Source: Planctomycetota bacterium (GTDB taxonomy: Bacteria > Planctomycetota > UBA1135 > UBA2386). Taken from it: a stretch of 64,000 bases of DNA. Within the stretch, counting starts at the first letter, position 1; each line of letters opens with the position of its first letter. The position numbers and the translations under genes were made by a program. Below, one piece after another: positions 58,525 to 64,000 of the stretch. The notes under the pieces were generated by a model, which had not been told where the DNA came from, did no database searches, and saw nothing but the letters and a program-made list of their open reading frames with translations. Where the stretch lies: the NCBI GenBank assembly GCA_020849665.1, contig JADLFX010000085.1:62001-126000 (forward strand), given 5' to 3'.

Positions 58525-59487
58525 GTGGTCCTGCCCCTCGTCTCCTACGTGGTCATCGGACGCAACGAGGAAGCCCACCTCGAGGCCGCCCTGCGTTCGG
58601 TGTTCGCCCAGGCGTATGCGGGGGAGCGGGAGGTGCTCTACGTGGACAGCCGGTCCACGGACCGCTCGGTCGAGATCGCCCGCTCCTTCCCTGGGGTCCG
58701 GGTGCTGGTCCTGGACGACTCCACACCCAGCGCCGCCAAGGCCCGCAACCTGGGCTGGCGCGAGGCACGCGGTGAACTGGTGCACTTCGTGGACGGGGAC
58801 GCCGAGCTGGTTCCGGAGTGGACCAGAATCGCCGTGGCCGCGTTCACCGACCCGGAGGTGGCCGCCGTGTTCGGGTGGTTCCGCGAACGCCACCCCGAGC
58901 GTTCGGTCTACAACCGCTGGGCGGACCTCGACTGGCCCATGGAGAGCGGTCCGGCCCAGGCGTTCGGCGGCATCGTCCTGGTCCGCAGGGCGTGCCTCGC
59001 GGAGACCGGCGGGTTCGACGAGCGCCTGCTCGGCGCCGAGGAGCCCGTGCTCACCATGGAGCTGCTGCGCCGGGGCCGGAAGGTCCTGCAGCTCCCCCAC
59101 CTGATGGCCTGGCACGATATCGGCCTCGTGCGCTTCGCCGACTACTGGCGCCGCTGCGTGCTCACCGGCTGGCACTACGCGGAACGGGCCGACCGCTACC
59201 GCGTGGTGTTCGGGCGCTCCGAGGGCTGGTCGCAGAACATGCGGACGCTGGTGCAGGCGGGCTTCACGCTGCTGGTCCTGCTCCTCGGCCTGCTCTGGTC
59301 GCCCTGGGTCCTCGCGGTGGCCGCCCTCCTGGGCGCCGCCGATCTCGTGCGCCTGGCGCGCAACATCCGCGCGCGCGCCGGGAGCTACGGGCATGCGCTC
59401 CTCTACGCCCTGCACCTGCGCTTCCTGGCCTTGCCGATGACCGTGGGGTATCTGAGCTGGCGCTTCGGCGCGAGAACCAGGACCTGA
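58525..59487 (+). CDS. membrane-anchored GT2 glycosyltransferase
   Basis: A 320-residue protein. PLVSYVVIGRNEEAHLEAALRSVF, VLYVDSRSTDRSVEIA, RNLGWREARGELVHFVDGDAEL (DGD) and GFDERLLGAEEPVLTMELLRRG give a complete GT2 domain of about 240 residues. Two C-terminal helices follow (FTLLVLLLGLLWSPWVLAV; ALLYALHLRFLALPMT), placing it at the inner membrane, as in lipid-linked or exopolysaccharide glycosyltransferases. GTG at 58525 is the start. The acetyltransferase gene begins within its stop codon (TGATG). Confidence 0.87.
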   Translation: MVLPLVSYVVIGRNEEAHLEAALRSVFAQAYAGEREVLYVDSRSTDRSVEIARSFPGVRVLVLDDSTPSAAKARNLGWREARGELVHFVDGDAELVPEWTRIAVAAFTDPEVAAVFGWFRERHPERSVYNRWADLDWPMESGPAQAFGGIVLVRRACLAETGGFDERLLGAEEPVLTMELLRRGRKVLQLPHLMAWHDIGLVRFADYWRRCVLTGWHYAERADRYRVVFGRSEGWSQNMRTLVQAGFTLLVLLLGLLWSPWVLAVAALLGAADLVRLARNIRARAGSYGHALLYALHLRFLALPMTVGYLSWRFGARTRT

Positions 59488-60068
59488 TGCGCGACCTGAT
59501 CCGAGAGGCGATCGTGACCCCGCTTGCCGTGCTGCACCGCGTGCTACGCAGGCCGGCGGAACGCTGGCGCCTGTGGTGGGACACCGCGCGGGCGCGGGCG
59601 CTCTTCGAGGCCGTCGGCGCGGAGGTGCGCTGCTACGGCCGCGTGCACCGCATGGGCACGGGGCGGGTCCGCCTGGGGGAGCGGGGCAACCTCTACGAGG
59701 GCGTCCTGCTGGAGACGCAGGGCCCCGGGACGATCACCGTCGGAGAGGGCTTCGTGCTCAACCGCGGGGTCGTGATCACCGCGTTCGCGGGTGTGCGCCT
59801 GGGCCGCGGCGTCCTGGTCGGCGAGTACACCTCCATCCGCGACCAGGACCACGCCATCGCCGGCGCGGGCGCCATCGCCGAGCAAGGCTACGAGGCCGCG
59901 CCGATCGAGATCGGCGACGACGTGTGGATCGGCCGTGGCTGCGCGATCCTGGCCGGCGTGCGCATCGGGGCCCGCGCGGTCGTGGGCGCCAACTCGGTGG
60001 TGACCAAGGATGTCCCGTCCGGCTCGATCGTCGCCGGCGCGCCGGCGCGCGTGCTGGGCCAGCGCTAG
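59487..60068 (+). CDS. hexapeptide-repeat acyl/acetyltransferase (left-handed beta-helix)
   Basis: A 193-residue protein. An N-terminal helix (LAVLHRVLRRPAERWRLWWD) is followed by hexapeptide repeats: GRVRLGERGNLYEGVLLE, GTITVGEGFVLNRGVVI, GVRLGRGVLVGEYTSIRDQDH with the catalytic-type His, then IEIGDDVWIGRGCAILAGVRIGARAVVGANSVVTKDVPSGSIVAGAPARVLG, the usual CoA-binding end. It probably O-acetylates a sugar made by the overlapping GT2 gene. Translation is coupled through TGATG. Confidence 0.9.
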   Translation: MRDLIREAIVTPLAVLHRVLRRPAERWRLWWDTARARALFEAVGAEVRCYGRVHRMGTGRVRLGERGNLYEGVLLETQGPGTITVGEGFVLNRGVVITAFAGVRLGRGVLVGEYTSIRDQDHAIAGAGAIAEQGYEAAPIEIGDDVWIGRGCAILAGVRIGARAVVGANSVVTKDVPSGSIVAGAPARVLGQR

Positions 60069-60070
60069 CC

Positions 60071-60370
60071 ATGTTCCACCACGCCGTGCTCTTCCGCTTG
60101 CGCGAGGGCGTGACCCTCGACCGGGTGCGCCGCGCCCGCAAGGCCCTGGCGGAGCTGGCCGAGACCCTGCCCGGCTGCCTGCACTTCGCGGTGTGCGACA
60201 ACCTCTCGGGCGAGAACCGCGGCTACACGCTCGCGCTCTTCGCCACCTTCGAGTCGCGCAAGGCCTACGAGATCTACAGCCGTCACCCCGAGGTGCAGCG
60301 GGTGCAGGCGGAGTTCGCGCCCGTGGTGACCGAGCGGATCGTCGCCGAGGGCGAGGGCTCACCCGAGTAG
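60071..60370 (+). CDS. Dabb (stress-responsive alpha/beta barrel) domain protein
   Basis: A 99-residue protein with a complete Dabb domain: [72 protein letters not shown] and [10 protein letters not shown]. Conserved His and Tyr positions fit the dimeric alpha/beta barrel. The function is unknown; relatives occur in stress response and polyketide cyclisation. It begins 2 nt after the acetyltransferase stop, so it is probably the third gene of that unit. Confidence 0.9.
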   Translation: MFHHAVLFRLREGVTLDRVRRARKALAELAETLPGCLHFAVCDNLSGENRGYTLALFATFESRKAYEIYSRHPEVQRVQAEFAPVVTERIVAEGEGSPE

Positions 60371-60400
60371 TGGAGTCTGGACCGGGGCGGCGGCTCGGCG

Positions 60401-60406
60401 TCCAAT
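60401..60406 (+). promoter_or_regulatory. possible -10 hexamer of mdh
   Basis: TCCAAT ends 7 nt before the ATG at 60414. The NNNAAT form resembles the CACAAT and CAGAAT hexamers seen before 49665 and 53828. Confidence 0.3.
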
Positions 60407-60413
60407 TCCCGGG

Positions 60414-61400
60414 ATGAAGAGCGTCAAGCGCGTCGCCATCACCGGAGCGGCCGGCCAGATCGGCTACAGCCTCCTGCCCCGGATCGCCTCGGGCGCGATC
60501 TTCGGCCCGGACACGCCCCTGATCTTCCAACTCCTGGAGCTCCCGGTGGCCCTGCCGGCCCTGGAGGGCGTGCGCATGGAGCTCGACGACTGCGCGTTCC
60601 CCCTCGTGCAGGGTGTGGTCTGCTCCGACGACCCCAAGGTGGTGTTCAAGGACGCGGACCTGGTGCTCCTGGTCGGATCGAAGCCACGCGGCAAGGGCAT
60701 GGAGCGCAAGGACCTGATCCTCGACAACGGGCCGATCTTCGTGGGGCAGGGCCGCGCGATCTCCGAGGTGGGCGGACCCGACGTGCGGGTGATGGTGGTG
60801 GGCAATCCCTGCAACACCAACTGCCTGATCGCGATGCACAACGCCAAGGGCGTGCCGCGGGAGCGCTTCACGGCGATGACGCGCCTCGACCAGAACCGCG
60901 CCGTGGCGCAGCTGGCGCGCAAGTCGGCCGCCGCCAATGCCGAGGTGCGCAACGTGGTCGTCTGGGGCAACCACTCGAACACCCAGTTCCCGGACTGGAA
61001 CCACGCCACGATCCGCGGCAAACCGGCCGGGCAGGTCATCCAGGACCGCGCGTGGCTGGAGGGCGAGTTCCTCAAGACCGTGCAGGAACGGGGTGCGGCG
61101 GTGATCAAGGCGCGCGGCGCATCGAGCGCGTTCTCCGCAGCCAACGCAGCCATCGACCACTGCCACGACCTGTTCCACGCGACGCCGGCCAACGCCTTCA
61201 CCTCGATCTGCGTGGTCTCCGACGGCTCGTACGACGTGCCCGAGGGGCTCATCAGCTCGTTCCCGTGCACGACCGACGGCAAGGGCGGCTGGAAGATCGT
61301 CACGGGGCTGAAGCACGACGCGTTCGCGCGCCAGGCCATCGCCCGCACGGTGAAGGAGCTCCAGGAGGAGCGCGAGACGGTCAAGCACCTGCTCGGCTGA
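60414..61400 (+). CDS. mdh: malate dehydrogenase (cytosolic/type 1 NAD-dependent)
   Basis: A 328-residue LDH/MDH protein. [21 protein letters not shown] binds [25 protein letters not shown] is the mobile-loop region with the substrate arginine, [19 protein letters not shown] follows, and [14 protein letters not shown] and [15 protein letters not shown] carry the catalytic Asp-His pair. The long form with a WGNHSNTQ-type motif is the cytosolic MDH seen in many bacteria and in eukaryotic cytosol. It oxidises malate to oxaloacetate in the TCA cycle. It stands alone as the first gene before the TauE-type permease. Confidence 0.95.
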   Translation: MKSVKRVAITGAAGQIGYSLLPRIASGAIFGPDTPLIFQLLELPVALPALEGVRMELDDCAFPLVQGVVCSDDPKVVFKDADLVLLVGSKPRGKGMERKDLILDNGPIFVGQGRAISEVGGPDVRVMVVGNPCNTNCLIAMHNAKGVPRERFTAMTRLDQNRAVAQLARKSAAANAEVRNVVVWGNHSNTQFPDWNHATIRGKPAGQVIQDRAWLEGEFLKTVQERGAAVIKARGASSAFSAANAAIDHCHDLFHATPANAFTSICVVSDGSYDVPEGLISSFPCTTDGKGGWKIVTGLKHDAFARQAIARTVKELQEERETVKHLLG

Positions 61401-61467
61401 TGCCCGCTCCGCACCCTCTGGCGCGCGGGCCCGCGCCGGCACCGATCCCGGCGCGCGCCTCCCAGCC

Positions 61468-62238
61468 GTGATCACCCTCGAGCTCCTGCCGATCCTGGCG
61501 CTGCTGGCCGGGGGATTCCTCATGGGGTTCGTCAACAACGTCGCGGGCGGAGGCGGCGTGATCGGACTCCTGGCGTTGGAGGACGTGGTGCACCTGCATC
61601 CGGTCCACGCCAACGCCTCGCTGCGGGTCGCGGCGGTCGCCATCGGCGGCACCGGCTGGCTGGGCTTCCGCGAGCGCGGCGTGGCGATGGCACGCAGCGC
61701 GTGGCTCTACGGGCTGCTCGCCGTGCCCGGCGCCCTGCTCGGTTCGGTGATGGTGCACACGCTCCCGGTGTGGCTCTACCGCGCGGCGCTCGCGGCGGTG
61801 CTGGTCCTGGTGCTGTGGCAGCAGCTGCGGCCCTCGGCCCGCAGCCCCGAGGGTCCGGTGCGCGCCGCGTCGCCGCTGGTCACGGTGCTGCTCTTCACCC
61901 TCATGGGTGTCCACATGGGCTTCATCCAGGTGGGCGCGGGCCTGGTGACCATGGCGACCCTCAGCTTCCTGCACACGCGGGACCTCCTGCTGGTCAACAC
62001 CGCCAAGCTCGCGATCGTGATCGTCACGTCCGCCGCGAGCGTGCTCTACCTGCATCTGGTCGGCCGCATCGAGTGGGAGCCCGCGCTCTTCCTGGCGGCG
62101 GGCGCCGGCGCGGGCTCGTACGCCGCCAGCCACTGGAGCGTGGCCAAGGGCCATCAGGGGATCCGTGTGCTGGTCCTCGTGATCACGATCGCCGTGCTCG
62201 CACGCCTGTGCTGGCAGATGGCATCGACCTGGCTCTAG
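61468..62238 (+). CDS. TauE/SafE-family sulfite/anion exporter-type permease
   Basis: A 256-residue membrane protein with about eight helices. GGFLMGFVNNVAGGGGVIGLLALEDVVHLHPVHANASLR and LFTLMGVHMGFIQVGAGLVTMATLSFLHTRDLLLVNTAKLAIVIV are the two pseudo-symmetric repeats of the TauE/SafE family (PF01925). Members export sulfite or organosulfonates, but substrate assignment from sequence is not possible. GTG at 61468 lies 67 nt after mdh with no clear Shine-Dalgarno or -10, so it may be read through from mdh. Confidence 0.88.
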   Translation: MITLELLPILALLAGGFLMGFVNNVAGGGGVIGLLALEDVVHLHPVHANASLRVAAVAIGGTGWLGFRERGVAMARSAWLYGLLAVPGALLGSVMVHTLPVWLYRAALAAVLVLVLWQQLRPSARSPEGPVRAASPLVTVLLFTLMGVHMGFIQVGAGLVTMATLSFLHTRDLLLVNTAKLAIVIVTSAASVLYLHLVGRIEWEPALFLAAGAGAGSYAASHWSVAKGHQGIRVLVLVITIAVLARLCWQMASTWL

Positions 62239-62291
62239 CCGGCACGAGGTCCGGCGAGCCCGACCTTCCAGCGTGCCGCACCGATCGGCGA

Positions 62292-62297
62292 TACTCC
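62292..62297 (+). promoter_or_regulatory. predicted -10 hexamer of the SDR-ACP region
   Basis: TACTCC ends 8 nt before the ATG at 62306. It resembles the TACTCG hexamer of glpD. Confidence 0.35.
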
Positions 62298-62305
62298 CCG
62301 GCTCG

Positions 62306-63064
62306 ATGGGCCAGCACATCCTGATCACCGGAGCCAGCTCGGGCATCGGCGCGGCCATCGCCCGCACGCTGGACCGCGACGGCAACCGCCTCTCGCTGGG
62401 TGCGCGACGCGTGGCGTCCCTGGCGGAGGCGAGCCGCGCGGCGTTCCGCGCGCACCTGGACGTCACCGACGAACGCAGCGTGGAGACCTTCCTGGCCGCG
62501 GCGATCGGCGCGCACGGTCCGGTCGACGTCCTGGTGAACAACGCCGGGCTGGCGCGCGGCGTGGAGAAGGTGGCCGAGGCGGACGGCCAGGCGTGGCGCG
62601 AGATGATCGAGACCAACGTCCTCGGCGTGCTGCACGTCACCCGGCGCGTGCTGCCGCAGATGCTCGCCCGCGGCCAGGGTCACATCGTGATGATCGGATC
62701 GGTCGCCGCGCACCAGACCTACGAGGGCGGCAGCGTGTACTGCGGCACCAAGCGCGCCCTGCAGTCGATCACCGAGGCGATCCGCCTGGAGACGGTCGGC
62801 AGCGGGGTCCGCATCACCAGCGTCGACCCCGGCATGGTGGACACCGAGTTCAGCCTCGTGCGCTTCTCGGGGGACCGCCCGCGCGCCGACCGCGTCTACG
62901 AGGGCATGCATCCGCTGCGTGCCGTCGACGTCGCCGAGTGCGTGGCATTCGCGCTCTCCCGCCCGCCCCACGTCAACATCGACCTGATCTTGGTGAAACC
63001 CACGGACCAGGCCGCGGTGGGCAAGGTGCATCGCCGCCCTGCCACCGACCGGACCCGACCCTGA
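62306..63064 (+). CDS. short-chain dehydrogenase/reductase (YdfG-like)
   Basis: A 252-residue classical SDR: ITGASSGIGAAIART for the dinucleotide, LVNNAGLARG, IVMIGSVAAHQTYEGGSVYCGTKRALQSI with the S-Y-K triad, and ITSVDPGMVDTEFSLVRF after it. The C-terminal HVNIDLILVKPTDQ is typical of the YdfG/serine-3-dehydrogenase group, which reduces 3-hydroxy acids or malonic semialdehyde with NADP. The exact substrate is unknown. The start at 62306 is fixed by the family N-terminus and the hexamer 8 nt upstream. Confidence 0.9.
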   Translation: MGQHILITGASSGIGAAIARTLDRDGNRLSLGARRVASLAEASRAAFRAHLDVTDERSVETFLAAAIGAHGPVDVLVNNAGLARGVEKVAEADGQAWREMIETNVLGVLHVTRRVLPQMLARGQGHIVMIGSVAAHQTYEGGSVYCGTKRALQSITEAIRLETVGSGVRITSVDPGMVDTEFSLVRFSGDRPRADRVYEGMHPLRAVDVAECVAFALSRPPHVNIDLILVKPTDQAAVGKVHRRPATDRTRP

Positions 63065-63101
63065 TCGACTCCTTCCCGCGCGGGAGCCGAACCCAATCCC
63101 C

Positions 63102-63368
63102 ATGCCCGACGCCAGGGCCGAGATCATCGCAGCGGTACGCGAGTACCTCGCGCAGAACTTCCTCTACGACCGGAAGGACCTGCGTCTGGAGGGGGACTCC
63201 TCGTTCACCGCCAACAAGGTGCTCGACAGCCTCGGTGTCATGGCGCTGCTCGGGCACCTCGAAGGCACGTATGGGATCGCGATCGAGGAGAGCGACCTGA
63301 CGGTGGAGAACCTCGACTCCCTCGACCGCATCGCCGCCTTCGTGCTGCGCAAGCGCGCGCTGGTGTGA
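63102..63368 (+). CDS. acyl carrier protein (phosphopantetheine-binding)
   Basis: An 88-residue PP-binding protein. AEIIAAVREYLAQNFL is helix 1, VLDSLGVMALLGHLEGTYGI contains the DSL serine that takes 4'-phosphopantetheine, and LTVENLDSLDRIAAFVLRK is the last helix. It differs from the main fatty-acid ACP (GxDSLDTVEL) and resembles the D-alanyl carrier or specialised ACPs of amino-acid or acyl activation systems. No synthase, ketosynthase or AMP ligase is within view, so its partner is unknown. It starts 37 nt after the SDR gene. Confidence 0.9.
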   Translation: MPDARAEIIAAVREYLAQNFLYDRKDLRLEGDSSFTANKVLDSLGVMALLGHLEGTYGIAIEESDLTVENLDSLDRIAAFVLRKRALV

Positions 63369-63436
63369 AGGACCCGACCCCGTGCGGCGGGAGCCCCGGC
63401 GGCTGCGGGCGGATGGACGGGCCCGCCGGCGATGGC

Positions 63437-63442
63437 TAGGGT
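63437..63442 (+). promoter_or_regulatory. predicted -10 hexamer of the right-edge secreted-protein gene
   Basis: TAGGGT ends 7 nt before the GTG at 63450. It is a full TANNNT match that fixes the start of the partial gene. Confidence 0.45.
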
Positions 63443-63449
63443 CGCCGGC

Positions 63450-64000
63450 GTGCCCTGCACTGCGCTGAGCCCCGCCCTCGCGCGCGCCGTCGCGGCGCTC
63501 GCGCTCGCCAGCCTGCTGGCCGGGCAGCAGCCGCGCGTGTCCCCCACGCCGTTCACCGGCCTGGAGGGCAACGGGGCGACGAGCTACCCGTTCAGCGCGG
63601 CGCTGTTCCGCTTCCAGCAGATCCACGCCGACCTGCGCGGCGGTGCGGCGCAGGTAGCCGCCCTGGCGTGGCGGCGCGACGCGGGCAGCGGCGGCGGTCC
63701 CGGCCTGGCGCGCACCGTCGACCTGGACCTCACCCTGGCCGAGGGCGACGCGGCCACCGCGGGCCCGGTGTTCGCCGCCAACGCGCTGGCCAACGTCACG
63801 ACTGCGGTCGCGCGCAAGAACGTGGCGCTGCCCGACTGGCGCAGCCAGCCGCCTGCGGCCCCGGCCTCCTTCACGGCACGCATCGCTCTCGACGCGCCGT
63901 GGACCTACGGCGGGTCCCGGGACCTGCTCTGGGAGGTGCGCGTGTTCGCCAACAGCGCGGCGGGCGACCTCTACCTCGCGGACTACGGGTACCCCGCGAC
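63450..64000 (+). CDS. planctomycete-type secreted protein (C-terminus cut by window edge)
   Basis: The frame is open to the right edge (183 residues visible). A signal peptide (LARAVAALALASLLAGQQ) is followed by VSPTPFTGLEGNGATSYPF, RFQQIHADLRGGAAQVAALAWRRDAG, VALPDWRSQPPAAPASFTARIALDAPWTYGG and LLWEVRVFANSA. This order (EGN-x-S-PF, FRRDG-like, SLPDW-like, L-W-x-V-R) is characteristic of secreted proteins that occur in families in planctomycete genomes and usually end in a PEP-CTERM-like or adhesin-like tail not visible here. The function is unknown. The GTG start is fixed by TAGGGT 7 nt upstream. Confidence 0.75.
   Translation, partial: MPCTALSPALARAVAALALASLLAGQQPRVSPTPFTGLEGNGATSYPFSAALFRFQQIHADLRGGAAQVAALAWRRDAGSGGGPGLARTVDLDLTLAEGDAATAGPVFAANALANVTTAVARKNVALPDWRSQPPAAPASFTARIALDAPWTYGGSRDLLWEVRVFANSAAGDLYLADYGYPA

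Noticed and set aside
1-64000. tRNA, rRNA, riboswitch or CRISPR features
   Set aside because: No tRNA-like cloverleaf with CCA, rRNA core, conserved riboswitch core or regularly spaced repeats were recognised on reading; a covariance-model search would be needed to exclude them fully.

Overview
The window is very GC-rich, densely coded bacterial DNA, most likely from a planctomycete (Planctomycetota). This rests on the company of protein types: a secreted family at the right edge of a kind typical of planctomycete genomes, a eukaryote-like myo-inositol-phosphate synthase, GT22 and GT87 membrane glycosyltransferases, DUF3500 and PD40 secreted proteins, and an NHLRC2-like thioredoxin/NHL protein. 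No rRNA, tRNA, CRISPR array, transposase or phage gene was seen. About 54 genes are called. Two are cut by the window edges (1-726 and 63450-64000).

Positions 1-26611 form a surface-glycan region: GT9, GT39, GT2, GT4, GT22 and GT87 glycosyltransferases, a polyprenyl-phosphate glycosyltransferase beside a LAB_N membrane protein, a Wzm/Wzt ABC exporter with a glycan-binding C-terminus, four sugar or lipid methyltransferase-like proteins (three fused to another domain), an NDP-sugar dehydratase homologue and inositol-3-phosphate synthase. The exporter operon (8160 down to 2278) lies behind a Crp/Fnr-family regulator. A perfect FNR-type box, TTGAT-N4-ATCAA, lies in the 3' end of the regulator gene, about 41.5 bp upstream of a predicted start site.

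Positions 23214-38411 hold mixed housekeeping and secreted genes: paired secreted proteins, lipoproteins, an XRE regulator, a PD40 propeller protein, DUF3500, an SDR, ElbB, a ChaN-like lipoprotein, SthA, an HDOD protein, ArfB, an N-acetylglucosamine-kinase-like protein and a squalene-cyclase-fold protein. Positions 38613-42894 are a MacA/MacB-like efflux or lipoprotein-export operon whose ATPase has lost the Walker A lysine. Positions 42983-57539 include a degenerate SGNH membrane protein, NagA, a thioredoxin-NHL protein, a fasciclin lipoprotein, GlpD, an MBL-fold hydrolase, a large secreted metalloprotease and ETF-ubiquinone oxidoreductase. Positions 57762-64000 hold DUF2203, a second small GT2/acetyltransferase cluster, malate dehydrogenase, a TauE-type permease, an SDR and an acyl carrier protein.

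Two window-wide patterns stand out. Many first genes of transcription units have a TANNNT-like -10 hexamer 6-9 nt before the start codon, which implies leaderless mRNAs, while internal genes are joined by 4-nt ATGA/GTGA overlaps. Also, a conserved element of about 30 bp sits at the 3' ends of four transcription units, always in the same orientation relative to the gene, and in two of them it contains the stop codon.
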